The translations under genes were made by a program, and so were the position numbers. From assembly GCA_000611775.1 (NCBI GenBank), contig KK106984.1:2452580-2516579 (forward strand): a stretch of DNA of 64,000 nt, in the 5' to 3' direction. The notes under the pieces are model-generated. The model saw only the letters and a list, made by a program, of their open reading frames with translations. It was not told the DNA's origin and did not search any database. The stretch's first letter is position 1. Every line of letters begins with the position of its first letter. The stretch is from Umbilicaria muhlenbergii. Lineage: Eukaryota; Ascomycota; Lecanoromycetes; Umbilicariales; Umbilicariaceae. Shown piece by piece: positions 48,343 to 60,024 of this stretch.

Positions 48343-51300
48343 ATGATGCCTGTCCTTGTCCGCAAGCTGGTTATAAGCGCTGCTGCAGACGGCTTGGTGG
48401 TGTTGCCCTCGGGTCAGCGAACCCAGAGGGCTATCTCTGGGCTACAAATTGATTACTCAACGCATGAGATCAGACCGTGCTCGTCCGATGACCCTCAGAC
48501 CTATGAGGAGCCTACGATATCGATTGAATCTCATGGCATTGTTGGTACACTACCTTGGGGCGTACAAGGTACATTTGGGATTCGCTGACGACGCTCGCAT
48601 CTAAGGGCTCCTCAGCATAGCCTCCGACTCATACATCGTCTCGATTTCTGGTCGTGAGGAAGTTGCCTCGATCCGGGGGAAAGCTGTATATGTCATCTCA
48701 AGCGTCTCCTTCATTCCCTTGTCTTCGCAAACAGATGCACAACGCGCCATTCTCGGGGCAAGAGAAGCCTTGAAGAAGGAATTCGGTGGTCGAACAGCTG
48801 GTGCGACCGCGGGCAGCGATACCTCAGACGATGAAGAAGATCATTCGGCTGAAGGCCATGACGAACTAGATTCGCCATTGCCCACAACGCTAAAAGCAGC
48901 AACCGATTCAAGGCCTGTCACACCACAGACAGCCCATCAAAGAAACAGTAGCGTTGCTGAGGACGTCATCAACAAGAAGGGCCAGTATGGTCGCTTTGCT
49001 GAGAGATGGTTCTCGAAGAAGGGGTGGAGTGTGGAGAAACGAAGAATGCAGGGCATGAGCACCGACGTTCTCGAGGATGCGCAGGCTCCTCAGGCTTCCA
49101 AGAACGAGGGCACAGAAGCTCGAGAGCCCGACAGCAAGACCGGGCCAGCTGTGAAGGTAATCGATGGGGCTAGCGATCCCCTACCCACCCCGGAGCAAAA
49201 GCAACCCTCGGATTCAGTGGGCACTGATGAGATTGCTAAGAAGTTCACGCCGAAGCTCCTTCAGACCACAAAGTTGCTGTTGGGATCCCGGAGCTTTTTC
49301 TTCTCCTACGATTACGATATCACTAGAAGAATTGGAAGCCAAGAAACGAAGAGCTCTGAGTTACCACTCCATAGATCCGTCGATCCATTGGTCTGTTGTT
49401 CATAATTTAGCCCTTCTGTATGAGCCCTCTGTCCTGACGCATCACAGTATTTCTGGAACCACCACTTAATAGCACGTTTTATCAGAGGCGGATATCACGC
49501 CTTTGTGCTTCCGCTAATGCAAGGGTTCGTTGGCCAGCGTGTCTTTACAATTGGCCGTGCGCCGACTGGGCAGTCGGTCTCTGACGCCCACGCAAATGCT
49601 GAGGATATCATCAAGATACAAGATAACGCCACAGCTGTCTCAGAGGCTTCGGCCTCACAGGGAAGACGGGACTTCCTGATCACTCTGATCTCCCGCAGGT
49701 CTATTATGCGCCCTGGCCTTCGTTATCTTCGTCGAGGTGTGGATGATAACGGTAACACGGCAAACAGTGTTGAGACGGAACAGATACTGTCACAGCCTTC
49801 CTGGAGACCCTCAGACAAGGTCTTTTCGTTTACTCAGGTTCGTGGTTCCATACCACTCTATTTCTCGCAGTCGCCGTATTCGTTCAAGCCTGTTCCAATC
49901 TTGCAGCACTCATTCCAAACCAACCATGTCGCGTTTAAAGAGCATTTCAAGAATCTTGTAAGTCGCTATGGCGGTGTACAAATAGCACTTTTGGTAGACA
50001 AGCATGGTGGTGAGGCCCGGATTGGAGAAGAGTATGAGAAACACACGGAAAAATTGAACGACGATAATGGCATCTCGGGAACAAAAATAGGCTTTGAATG
50101 GTTTGACTTCCATGCTGTATGTCGTGGCATGAAGTTTGAAAACGTCAGCCTCTTAATGGAGTCACTCGCATCGAGTCTTGATTCATTCGGAGGAACGGTG
50201 GAAGTGGAGGGCAAGCTTCGGACAAAGCAGTCTGGCGTGCTTCGCACCAATTGCATGGATTGCCTCGGTTAGTGGGCCATCTGTATCGCAGGTTGCATGT
50301 GGTGCTAATGCTCGTTTGAATATAGACCGTACGAATGTTGTGCAAAGTGCCTGCGGACAACGTGCGTTGGAGCAACAGCTGAAGGAGGAAGGTGTAGACA
50401 TTAACCTCCAGAGTGACGAGACCACCCAGTGGTTTAACACGTTGTGGGCTGACAATGGTACTTTTGAACATCCCAATCTAACACACCTGGCGCTCCCACA
50501 AACTCACATGTGGATATAGGAGATGCGATATCCAAACAATATTCATCCACTAGGGCTCTGAAAGGAGACTATACCCGAACACGGAAACGCGATTACCGCG
50601 GCGCAATCCATGACTTCGGTCTTACGCTTTCTAGGTAAGAAGAAGTAAGGATGAATATGTACCTAACTTTTTCTGACCCTCTTCAACCATAGGTACTTCA
50701 ACAACATCGTCAACGACTACTTTTGTCAGGCTGCAATTGACTATCTACTGGGGAATGTCACCTCCCAGGTCTTCGAAGAATTCGAAGCAAACATGATGAG
50801 CGGTGACCCAGCAATGTCTATGGGCAAAGTACGCCAAAACGCGATCGACGTCTGTACAAAGATAGTCATATCGGACGGTAGCGAAGAGCTTGTCGGCGGT
50901 TGGACATTGCAGTGTCCCCGTGAGAACAGCACAGTCCGTACATATCCTTTTGAAGAGGCTGTACTCCTCTTAACCGATGCAGCGCTTTATGCTGTCCGAT
51001 TCGACTGGAATATGGCCAAGGTCTCTTCTTTCGAACGGGTCGATCTACGGAGCGTGACCGGAATTGTATATGGAACGTACATTACCTCTACACTGGCGGC
51101 ATCCCAGATGGACGAGCGGAGAAATGTTGGGTTCGTCGTCAAATATCGGCCCGGTAAGGAGGACATAGCGAGGGTGAATACTAGATCATTGACGAGTGCG
51201 GTTGGAAACGATGGAAAAGCAGAAGCCGAACATGAGGACCATGCGGATCGCAATCCTACAGCAGCCTGCGAAGGCTGTGATCGTGAAGGGAAGGGTGGAC

Positions 51301-51605
51301 AGCGCACTACGGAACCAGTCTCCAAGCTCAAGATCATAGCCTTCAAGGCCCTTCCCGCACGCTCGAGTGTAGCCAGCGGGGATGGCCAAGAAGCGTCGCA
51401 TGAGATGACTGAGAAGGAGCTGGTCAAAAGTATCTGTGAGGAGATTGAACGGGCGGTGTCGGGGGGGAAGTCGACTGAGCAGGGAACAGAGAACGGGGCT
51501 GATTTTGTGGAAGAGAAAGATATCATATCGTTGAGCGAGGCGAAGAAGGGTACGGGGTTGCTGGAGCAGTTCACGCACTCGCTCAAGAAGCTTGTATGGG
51601 CGTAG
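48343..51605 (+). CDS. SAC-domain phosphoinositide phosphatase of the Sac2/INPP5F type
   Basis: Exons 48343-48544, 48606-49390, 49448-50267, 50326-50457, 50520-50634 and 50693-51605 give 988 residues. The SAC domain includes LGSRSFFFSYDYDITRR, FWNHHLIARFIRGGYHAFVL, GQRVFTIGRAP (variant segment) and the catalytic RTNCMDCLDRTN near residue 600. Intron 3 cuts inside that motif, between CMDCL and DRTN. After it comes an hSac2-type domain (KVRQNAIDVCTKIVISDGSE; VLLLTDAALYAVRFDWNMAK; GTYITSTLAASQ). The closest known relatives dephosphorylate PtdIns4P on endosomes. A Ser/Glu-rich insertion of about 150 residues sits in the N-terminal part. Two adjacent ATGs (48343 and 48346) are both possible starts. 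Confidence 0.9.
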
Positions 51606-52312
51606 CAATTGCTTGTGTCCCGGTCTGCGTCGTCACGGCGGACTTACTAGCATAACGGCGAACTTGCCAGCATAGCGGCTTGCTTGTAAAGTTGGAAGTT
51701 ATGATGAGAAGGTATTATATGACGAGGTTGTTGATGATGCACTGTTTCATATCGAGACTAAATATGGATAGAGGTACGGAATTAATACATCCGTTATAAT
51801 GGATATACCTGCTGTCTTGTCCATTATCATGTGACGCGCGAAAGTGTTGCCCTAGCCGCTTCATGATTCCCCACCGGATTGCAGAACCGCTTCTTTGAGT
51901 ACATGAGGTAAGAGAGACAAGATAAGCAAGCAAGCAATATGGGCGAGAGCGAGGCCTTGTAGAACCAGAGCCGTAGCATCCGAACGCCACCGTGAGGGCT
52001 CCTTCCCATGTCAGAGGCAGCCAAACCAATCGTCCAACGCCCGACCGGGGTCTCTCGTTACCCATCCATCACACCTGGCTCGCTCGAACAGGGAATCAAA
52101 ACCATGCGTTGGTAAACTAGAAAAACTCAACGGTTCGAGACCGGCGTTGCAAAAGGATCGCGGCACATGCGCGCTCTTGTACCCATATGTACCTCTACAG
52201 AATACGTAATAATTGCCTGGAAAAAGGGAAAGAGACCGGAATGAGAGGGAACTCCGGCTAATAAGCAAGCGTGTCTAGCGGTATCAGACGCCCTGCCCTA
52301 TTCGACCTTGGA
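51606..52312. other. Convergent intergenic spacer
   Basis: Shared 3' region of the Sac2-type gene and the phosphodiesterase gene. Holds a two-copy 20-bp direct repeat (51636-51675). Confidence 0.45.
51636..51675. repeat. Imperfect tandem duplication, 2 x 20 bp
   Basis: CGGCGGACTTACTAGCATAA (51636-51655) is followed directly by CGGCGAACTTGCCAGCATAG (51656-51675), 16 of 20 identical, and a third partial copy begins CGGC. It lies about 30 bp after a stop codon. Confidence 0.7.
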
Positions 52313-54348
52313 TCAGAGCCAAATCGAGGTCCCTGAGCGGGATATCACAAATGTACAGCCGAGCTGCGCCTCCTTCTCACGCTCCAACAATTGTGCCAGT
52401 ATCCTCTCCCCGACGTCCGGCCCGTCCTTTAATGTATCTTTCATATGGATGATGACGACCTGCAGGCCTTGCAATGCCAGCGGTGCCGGTGTCCGACGAG
52501 ACGCCACCGGCGAACTGGCGGCAGAGGCGCTCTCGGAGATGGCCTCGGATGCCTCACGCACCGGCCCATCCGACGGAACGGGTGGGTTACTTACATTCAC
52601 CGATGGCAACGTCGCCGCCGCTTCTCCCTCCGAGAGACGGGCGGTGGACGGGCTGGCGCTCGATCGGCGAGCTCGTCTCCGGTGCGAATTACGACTCCGT
52701 CGGTTTCGGACCTCGGAGCCTTCCCGTAATCTGAACCCGTAACTGGGACGTTTGCGCTTGCGTTGGGACACCGAATCTTCGCTGCGTCCCACCGCATGGA
52801 CGAGATCGGCAAGAACCTGGAGCTCGGCGATGAGGTGGCGTGGTGTGAGGTGACCGAATAGGGTCTCGTCGGACTGGGAGTCGTCATAGGAGCACTCAAT
52901 GAATATGCCCCTCAAAACACCCGAGGCAATCTTTGGCGCTGCGTCAGCCCATACTCGAGCCGTCCGCGGTGACAAGGATAGCGAATCTGGCTCGACGTCG
53001 CCGAAGATCAGGACTTCCTTCCCGGTTACACCACATCGAATGAAGAACGCGCTGCTGTCGTAGACGCAGGCGTTGTCCGCAAGATGTCCATTTCCAAGAG
53101 TGTGACTCCGCCGCCCCAGAGCGGTAGGGGGTGTTTCTGTCCCCGGTGTCCCCAACGGCGAATGTTGAAAGCCGGTCTCGTGTCCGCCGAGACTGCTACT
53201 GCCGCGATGGCTGTGCTTCTTCATACAGTGGCCATGACTCACTTTCCAGCTCTTGACGCCTAAGCCTTCGCACACTTCGATGTAACCTTTTCCATCACCC
53301 TGGCCAAGAGCCACGTTCCCGCCCTCCACCAAGCGCATATAACTTACCAGGCCAACTCCGCCTTCTTCATCGGATAAGTTGGGCCATATGACGTCGTTGA
53401 ATATGTGGGCCTTGATGGCGTCTATGGTTGAAGGCAGAGCCGCTAGCGTTTTAGGGCGCGATGTATGCTGGAAGGAGGCGGTATTGACGGCGAAACCAGA
53501 CAGGTGATCTAAATGGGGGTGGGTGATGAGATATGTGGAAATAAGGCTACGGAGAGTAAAAGCCGCATTTGCTCTCGCACTTTCGTAGGGAAGCTCAAGG
53601 TTAGTAAAGGGACCGGTGGTTAGGACGCGCCAGAACTTTGAAAGGTCTGGAGGGGGGAGCGGAGACCCGGCTCGAGTGGCCTTGGGTTCCAGAGTGGTGA
53701 AGTATCCACCGCTCACTGACGTGTACGGAGACACCGCTGGGGAAGCGGCGCCGTTCCCCAGCAGCAAGGGGGCTGCTCTTGTGGACGTCTCAGGAAATAT
53801 CGGTAACGAATCCGATGACTCCTTCAACGTTGCGTGTGGTAGATGCTCGTCCAGAATCTTGATAATCGCAGCCAGATGAGTCCCGGCGTCTACGGCCAGC
53901 ACGGAACCCTTGGCCCATTGCGTGGCCGTCGATCGAACCAGCAAGCCGGTCACGTCGTCTTCACTTGGCCCGCCGCCTGATCCCTAAGCCAAAGTGTCAG
54001 CGGCACGTCGAGCAGCGGCGGCAAACGGCGGAGACAAAGAACGAAGATGGGAGTGTGTTTGCACCACGGCTCGCGGCTAGTGCGATGCGCGAAAGAGCCT
54101 GACCTGGGGAGCGCTGCAGCTGGCATCCGAGACATTCAGGAGGACGAGCGCTGAGCACAGAGGTTACGGGCCCCAGGGCCAGATGATATTCCATGTTTCA
54201 GGGATTCGGTACATATGCACTGTCGGTCATGGCAAACACTACATGGACAAGCTTCTGCACTCACCAGGACAATGACCTGCAACGCCGGCGGGTTGGCGAA
54301 GTAGGCTTGAGCCTCCGCTTGGGCCGGGTCGGTGGCATCCTCTCTCAT
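52313..54348 (-). CDS. PDE1: Class II (low-affinity) 3',5'-cyclic-nucleotide phosphodiesterase
   Basis: Exons 54348-54265 and 53983-52313 on the minus strand give 584 residues. The start of the domain is LQVIVL-GSGGGPSEDDVTG, then GSVLAVDAGTHLAAI. The signature HPHLDHLSGF (about residues 183-192) holds the metal-binding histidines of this metallo-beta-lactamase-like fold. KVSHGHC and VLIFGDVEPDS are further conserved pieces. It hydrolyses cAMP/cGMP and tempers PKA signalling. Two low-complexity insertions are present, at about 345 residues (Ser/His/Gly-rich) and a longer Arg/Ser/Ala-rich stretch near the C-terminus. The single intron is 281 nt, about four times the local norm, and separates GSGGG from the first exon; the start MREDATDP is the only ATG in that exon frame. 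Confidence 0.88.
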
Positions 54349-55050
54349 CGAAGCTCTGGTCGGTAACGCTGCACGGGGGGGTCCGATGCCGACGCCGATG
54401 CACCGATGCCAGGGACGGCGTGGCCTCTGCGAGTGGGGTGAAATGGTGGACGGTAAGAGACTATGGGCGGCGATCTTGATCGCTCGCTGTCCAGCCTGAT
54501 GCCCTGTTTCCCCGGCCCTTTTCGCCTGCACCCTCTCTACCTGTGCAGCTCGTCGATGTCGAGCGAGGCAGGGTCAATGGGGCGTGCGGACGCACCGATG
54601 TCGGTCGTCCAGGGCTGCGCAATCAGGCGTGCGTGTTTGCCAGCGCTGGCTGCACGTCCGAGGGTCTGGCAATGGCTTTCCTGCGCGTTTCCGGCGGCAG
54701 GTGCAGTCGGAAGGGCGGTGTTTGGAACAGGATGGAGGATAGGGAAAGAGCTGCAGGCGAGGGATATGATGCAGTGATTCATCAGGCGGGGAAGGGTCGC
54801 GGGACAACGGTCGAAGTCATGTGCAATCTCCACCGTCGCACAGGTGTGAGCTAGATAACCAAGGTCGAGTACGAGTGCATGTCACGAGCTGTGCGCGGTG
54901 ACGGGTGGCCTGCAGCTTGCAGCTTGGAGCCGGGAGCTTGTAGTAAGGTAAGGTACGATCTTACGACCCCTCGACCCTGCACCCTTCACTCTCCTGGAGG
55001 CTGAGCCGGTCTCGCCTGTGTTGGCCAACCTCGCTTAGATCCTTCGGACT

Positions 55051-55085
55051 CCTCCGTCCTCCGTCCTCCGTCCTCCGTCCTCCTT
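55051..55085. repeat. Heptamer tandem array (CCTCCGT)n
   Basis: Four exact copies of CCTCCGT (55051-55078), followed by a decayed fifth copy (CCTCCTT). Confidence 0.85.
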
Positions 55086-55645
55086 GTCCTCTGACTGCAA
55101 TTAGGTTGTCTCGGTTGCATACCTTAGCTGCCAAGCCCGTTGATATCCGTGCCAATGACATCGACGTCCACACGTACCTTACCTTACCCTCCGAGTCCCT
55201 CCCCTCCCTTACCGGACATTACCTTAGTCTGAGATGAGCCATACCGACGGAATACTCCGATAGGTCTGCACCAACTGGGAATCCTTCTAGAAGACTTCCA
55301 CCCTCAGGTACCTTAACTTACCTGACAAGTCCTCGAGGCAGCTGCACTCTAACATACACTAAACGCTTGTAACCACACTTTTGCGTTGACCCTTCCAGGA
55401 AAGGACCTCATCCCAAGCGAGTATCACGTACATGGGGTAGCATCCCTCATCCCTCCCAGCCTGCACTTCTTCACCCAAGCCTCAAGCACCACTGGATGCC
55501 CCACCGCCGACGGGACAGTATGCTGCTGGAAGTCAGAGCAATGTATCAAAGCAACGTGTGATTGTTCATTGCCATATTGCATGCTCATCCTTCATCCCTA
55601 CAGCTTCCGTGCAATCGTCCTCTCTCCTCCGTGGGCCGGCGTGTA

Positions 55646-55700
55646 CGTGAAGCGTGAAGCGTGAAGCGTGAGGCGTGAACCATGAACCATAAACCTGAAG
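55646..55700. repeat. Heptamer tandem array (CGTGAAG)n, degenerating
   Basis: Units in order: CGTGAAG three times, CGTGAGG, CGTGAAC, CATGAAC, CATAAAC, then CTGAAG and CGTGAC. The drift along the array looks like copies ageing from one end. Confidence 0.85.
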
Positions 55701-56011
55701 CGTGACTCCTGTTTGATAGAGTCGAAGCGATTCGCTTGCCTCCTCCGTCCGGCCCTCCATACCCCATACCCATACTCCAGACTCCATCATATCCGCCTGC
55801 TACCCCCCAACGCTAATGTGAGACCTTCTGCACCGCCAATTGTCCGACAGTCCGCCCAAAGGCAGAGAATTCTCTTCCCAATCCCACCTGGATTCGCCCT
55901 TTCCCGGGCCAACCCCGCTCTCGCAATGCCTGATGCGCCATACCTAATCAGCCCCGGTCGCGGAGCCCTCGCGAAAGCAGTCGCGCAAGAAATCATGAAG
56001 CGCCGTCACTA

Positions 56012-57664
56012 TCACTCTCGGTCCCGGCCCTCCCCACCGTTGCCCACCGCGGCGTCGTAGCTCGGAATAGGCGGTCGCGGCGAAATCGCTCTCATCATCG
56101 GCCGCCTCTCATCCTCGCTCTCACTGCTGCTTCTCCGACTACCCAAATCCGAGCCTTCCGGGCTGGTGTAATCCGGTGGTGGCGCGGAGAAGTCGTGCGG
56201 ATCGATTTCTTGGTGCGGGGGTATCTCATCCGCATCCGCATCCGGCATTGCTGTTTCCCCCGCACTTCGACTTGTCCCTTCGCCAACATCCTCATTGGAT
56301 GGGATGTGCGCTAGTTGCGCTAAAGAAATGTCGGTGTTTGACCGTACTGGACCAGGGCTGGCGGGCGGACCTGATCTGACGACCCCGCTCCGTGACCTTG
56401 AGTGGACTGCTGTCATATAGCTGCCCTGACCAGATTGCGCTCCCTCCCGTCCGGCTTCGAGCAGGATGCTGCCTTGTTCGCTGCCGTATGGAGGTGGCGG
56501 TGGCAGACTGCCCACCATCGGTGCTAAGCCCCATTTCTTCACGTTGGCTTCGATAAAGACGAATCCACTCTGACCAAAATTCACGTGTATGGTGCTAGGA
56601 CCGTTGGCGCCAACCGTAGGGAAGAAATTCTGCGTTTTCATCCCATGTGCTACGTCGTCAAGTTTCTTCCCGTTGCGGGTGAAGAAAACAGTGCCAGTCC
56701 GTGGTCGATAGCCGACGCCGATCACATCACCTTGAACATAGGGCGGTCCATAACTCGACGGTGTAAACGGCTGATTGTACCGTCGGTGCCCACTAGATGT
56801 GTATGCTATCGAGGTCTTATGCCAGCCTGCCAGACTTAGCGTATGTTTCAGGTCAATTGCCGAAACGAAGAACGTACCTGGTAATCGGAAAAGTGGGTAT
56901 GGCTTTGTTGTCACCCCGATACTGATCAAAGAAGATTCAGGTTTATCGTAGATCTTGGCCTCCCAGTAGTACACCTCGTTCTGCTTCGGAATTGGTAGAT
57001 TACTCTGGACGCTGCACTCGGAGTCGAAGAACTCAATCTCCGTGCGGGCTTCAACGAAACAATTGGCAATCTCGAGTTCAGGCTCGAACTCCCACGCCGA
57101 AACACCTTTTTCCTGGATGGCTAGAAATTGGGACAGCGAAATATCGGTCTGCATAGTCTCGGGTGGATTTGCTTGCACGTATGCTACATGGCGTCACAGC
57201 CGTCAGCGAGACCTGTAGTAGCACCCCTCATCTGATCTCGCATTGTGTAAACATGAACATATCGTACCCTTGGCTCTCATGTATTCCGCTCTGTGTAGGT
57301 CATCCATCTCTTCTAGAGCTTCCGCCTCCTCCCTTGCCCAAGCCTGCTCATCATCGTACTCGCCTGGCCTACCGATACGGTCGAGGATTATCCTGCCACG
57401 GCTTGTGTATTTGAAGAAGTAGAAGGCTAGAAAGATGAGAACGACAAAGCCGGCAGAACCGAAGGCAGAAAGCATGCCGATGAGGATGCCCTTGCCGGTG
57501 GAGCCATCGTTGCCTTGGATATTGATCACAATGTTGGTGCCTTCATGCGCTAGATCTGGCCACCCTGCAGCGCTAGACGTCGTGATATGCGGCGTAGGCG
57601 CCGGAGGGAGGAAAGAGGTGGAGAAGGTGCTTGCGGTCAAGTTCGTCGTGTCGTCGGCCATCAT
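56012..57664 (-). CDS. SSH4: SSH4/EAR1-like membrane SPRY protein, adaptor of Rsp5-type ubiquitin ligase
   Basis: Exons 57664-57268 and 57183-56012 on the minus strand give 522 residues. A short lumenal N-terminus with Asn/Thr glycosylation-like sites is followed by one membrane helix (about residues 57-82, GMLSAFGSAGFVVLIFLAFY). Then come a cytosolic linker and a SPRY domain at about 160-345 (YYWEAKIYDKPESSLISIGV; YVQGDVIGVGYRPRTGTVFF; IHVNFGQSGFVF). Two PPxY motifs follow, PPPY at about 362-365 and PPDY at about 468-471. Yeast Ssh4 and Ear1 have this layout and sort membrane cargo into multivesicular bodies by recruiting Rsp5. Two ATGs are adjacent; the first is used. Confidence 0.91.
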
Positions 57665-58245
57665 CGACTTGCGCCGCTCTCACCAGCCTGTGGCGAGTGT
57701 CAAGCGCGGAGCGGCAAAACAGACTGTATGCCGGCGGGTCTGTGTTTGCGTCTAGGCGAGGATATAGTGTGGCAAGAACAGATGTGACTGGGAATAGTTT
57801 GGATCGGGAAGAGGTCTGGAGGATTGTGTGGCCAGTCAGGTCGCACTGGACCTCTGGAGATGGTGATGGGTGTGGGGTTCCAGCGAGGCGCTAAGGCGCA
57901 TGACTTTGGATGCAACATGGGCTGAGGCCTGCCTCGCCCGGCTCGCCTGGGCATGAGTGGCATGCCTGCCTCTTCCACTTCGCACAACGGGAGTCGCTCG
58001 AGAGTGGATCAAGGCCTCAGGCAGTCACATCAGATGGCATCGAGGCCATATCGATGGCTCAAATGCTCCTCTAAGCTCCATACGCACAGATTGTGGTCGT
58101 GTATACAAACTTTTAAAATCAATCTAGGCTTCTCGATTGGGTGTAAACGCCGACCAATGCTGTCGCTGTCGCTGTGGATACTACAACACCACCAAGAACA
58201 CTGCCTAGAGTCCAGGCAGCCAGAACCACTCACTTTCCAGCCTCA
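57665..58245. other. Intergenic: SSH4 upstream region and UCH 3' flank
   Basis: 580 bp; a plus-strand open frame (57953-58471) crosses into the next gene's antisense strand and has no support. Nothing else seen. Confidence 0.45.
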
Positions 58246-59366
58246 TCATGCTTCGAGCTCTCCACCCTCTTCTCCCTTCTTCGACCTCTCTCCTATGCGT
58301 GCTTTCGTTTTGGCCCTAGCTTCTTCCACCCATTTCTCATACGATCCAGTGCCCTCTTTTAGCTTCCACCTTACTACGCCTTTGAGCACTTCGCTCGCAA
58401 AGCCAACGAAGTTGTGTCGTCGTAGCGCATTCTCCCACTGCCATGAGTTTCTCTTCTGCTCCTCCCGATAGAGCCAATCCTGATCTCCAATTTCCCGTGC
58501 CCGTATTCGCAGGTCACGCACCATCGCCAGCAGGTTGAACCGTATCTCATGGGCGGGATATCTCTCGATCCGTCGCTGAAGGACGGGTATGACTTTGTCC
58601 GGAAACTCTTCGAATGTGCATTGGCCGTGGGAGATAGGCGCGGGTTGTAGTCCGTCTAGTTCGTAAAGTGAGCTGTTTATCGCGGTATAAGCGATAAAGT
58701 GGTAGACATCATCGTCCTCGTTTGCGGTCCGTTGAGTCTCATCGATGAAGGGCGATGATCTCGCGAAGGAATTGTGGACGTCGCGGATGAGCTCCGAATT
58801 TGACAGAGCTTCACCCCGTAGCTGAAGCCTTCGGTCAGAGATCTCCTGCTCACTCCAGGTAGATATCGCACTCACTTCTGATGGGAAAGCCCCCGTGAAA
58901 TCCTTAAAGTCCTGAAGCTGGGGTCCAATCTCAACTTGGCCATCCTTGTTTAGCAGCACGGACAATAGCGCCTGTGTACCGCAGGCGTTTTGGATCGTCT
59001 GGGCCGCGAAAAAGAGGTTCTCTGCGGCTCCAAAATCAAAACTCCCATCCTTGGGGACGTCTGTTGGCTTCTCTCCTGTGGGATACTTGAAGAGGAATAT
59101 GACACCGTACACCGGGCTAAAACTGGTATAAGCAAATATGTATAATTCAGTATCCATTGCGTAGCACATACCTCAGCTGCCTAAGATAGTCGGCGTCAAG
59201 AGCAATGAGTTCCTCAAATTGGACGTCTTTGACTCCAAGGTTGTCGACCAGGTAAGTAAAGACACCCTAGGGGTAATCAGTAAGAGGATAGGAGTACCTT
59301 ACCCAAGTAGCGTTTTAGGACATGGCTTACTGCATCCGACTCAATAGTATTCCATCCTGCCGACAT
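58246..59366 (-). CDS. uch2: Ubiquitin C-terminal hydrolase, UCHL5/UCH37-like (peptidase C12)
   Basis: Exons 59366-59331, 59266-59172 and 59122-58246 on the minus strand give 335 residues. The start MSAGWNTIESDAGVFTYLVD is the UCH N-terminus. Oxyanion Gln85 and catalytic Cys91 lie in FFAAQTIQNACGTQALLS; the catalytic His and Asp are in VYHFIAYTAINSSLYELDG. The C-terminal helical (ULD) part EIRFNLLAMVRDLR and a basic-acidic end follow, as in proteasome-bound UCH37. It trims ubiquitin chains at the 19S proteasome if it binds Rpn13, which is inference. Length fits the family (human UCHL5 329). Confidence 0.92.
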
Positions 59367-60024
59367 TGCCTCTCCGGAGGGTGACCCGATATATGAATGG
59401 CTGTCCAATGATCCTCTCAGCAGACATGAGGGGGTCTTGTCGACAATGCGTTGAGTGCTTTGTGGATGGCAAACTCGGCGCCGTCGATCAAGATACGAGG
59501 ATCCTCTGACGAGTATGGGTAATACTGTGTACCTTAATCTACTTTGTATTCTACGTTGTAACGTGTACCTCACTCCGCACATGCAAGTACCTCTTCGAGT
59601 TCATACAATTCGTAAAGCCTCTGGGAGGTTACACAGCACGTTTAATGTTACCAACCGATAACGTCCAGATTTACATTAGATTAGGAAGGTCGTTATCAAA
59701 TAAGCGGTGCCCTTGGAAACCCAGGTACAACTCCTAACCGCTTCAGATATCCATCACATGTCATGCTTTAAAGTGTCAACGCCATACTAGCAGATCGCAG
59801 TGCTGTGTATGGCTTTTGCTTTGAATACACATTATTCCCGACGTAGTCGTAATTCGTTCGATCGTATCGTCATATCCGCCGTTTGTATCAGATTGTGGGG
59901 AATAAACCGGTAGGAAAGAAATCAAGGTGTCAGAGGCCTTTGGATCAGCTGATGCGCCGCATCTTTCCTTTTGCAGGCCGCTCTTTGTGCCCGGCTTCTC
60001 TAGCGCTACGGTTCAGTCGCCATC
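59367..60024. other. Intergenic: UCH upstream region and 3' flank of the Zn2Cys6 gene
   Basis: 660 bp, AT-richer than its surroundings near 59,640-59,880. No gene or repeat recognised. Confidence 0.45.

Larger units (their letters stand above)
54349..56011. other. Long intergenic region with short tandem repeats
   Basis: 1.66 kb between the phosphodiesterase start and the SSH4 stop. GC-rich near 54,400-54,900, with two heptamer arrays (55051, 55646) and several ACCTTACCTT-like words (54943, 55174). I see no supported gene. Confidence 0.45.

Noticed and set aside
52110-52160. tRNA-like B-box GGTTCGAGACC
   Set aside because: No A-box at the right distance and no acceptor stem pairing could be found by eye.
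57953-58471. 172-codon plus-strand frame across the UCH gene 3' end
   Set aside because: Half of it is antisense to conserved UCH coding sequence, and the rest has no features.
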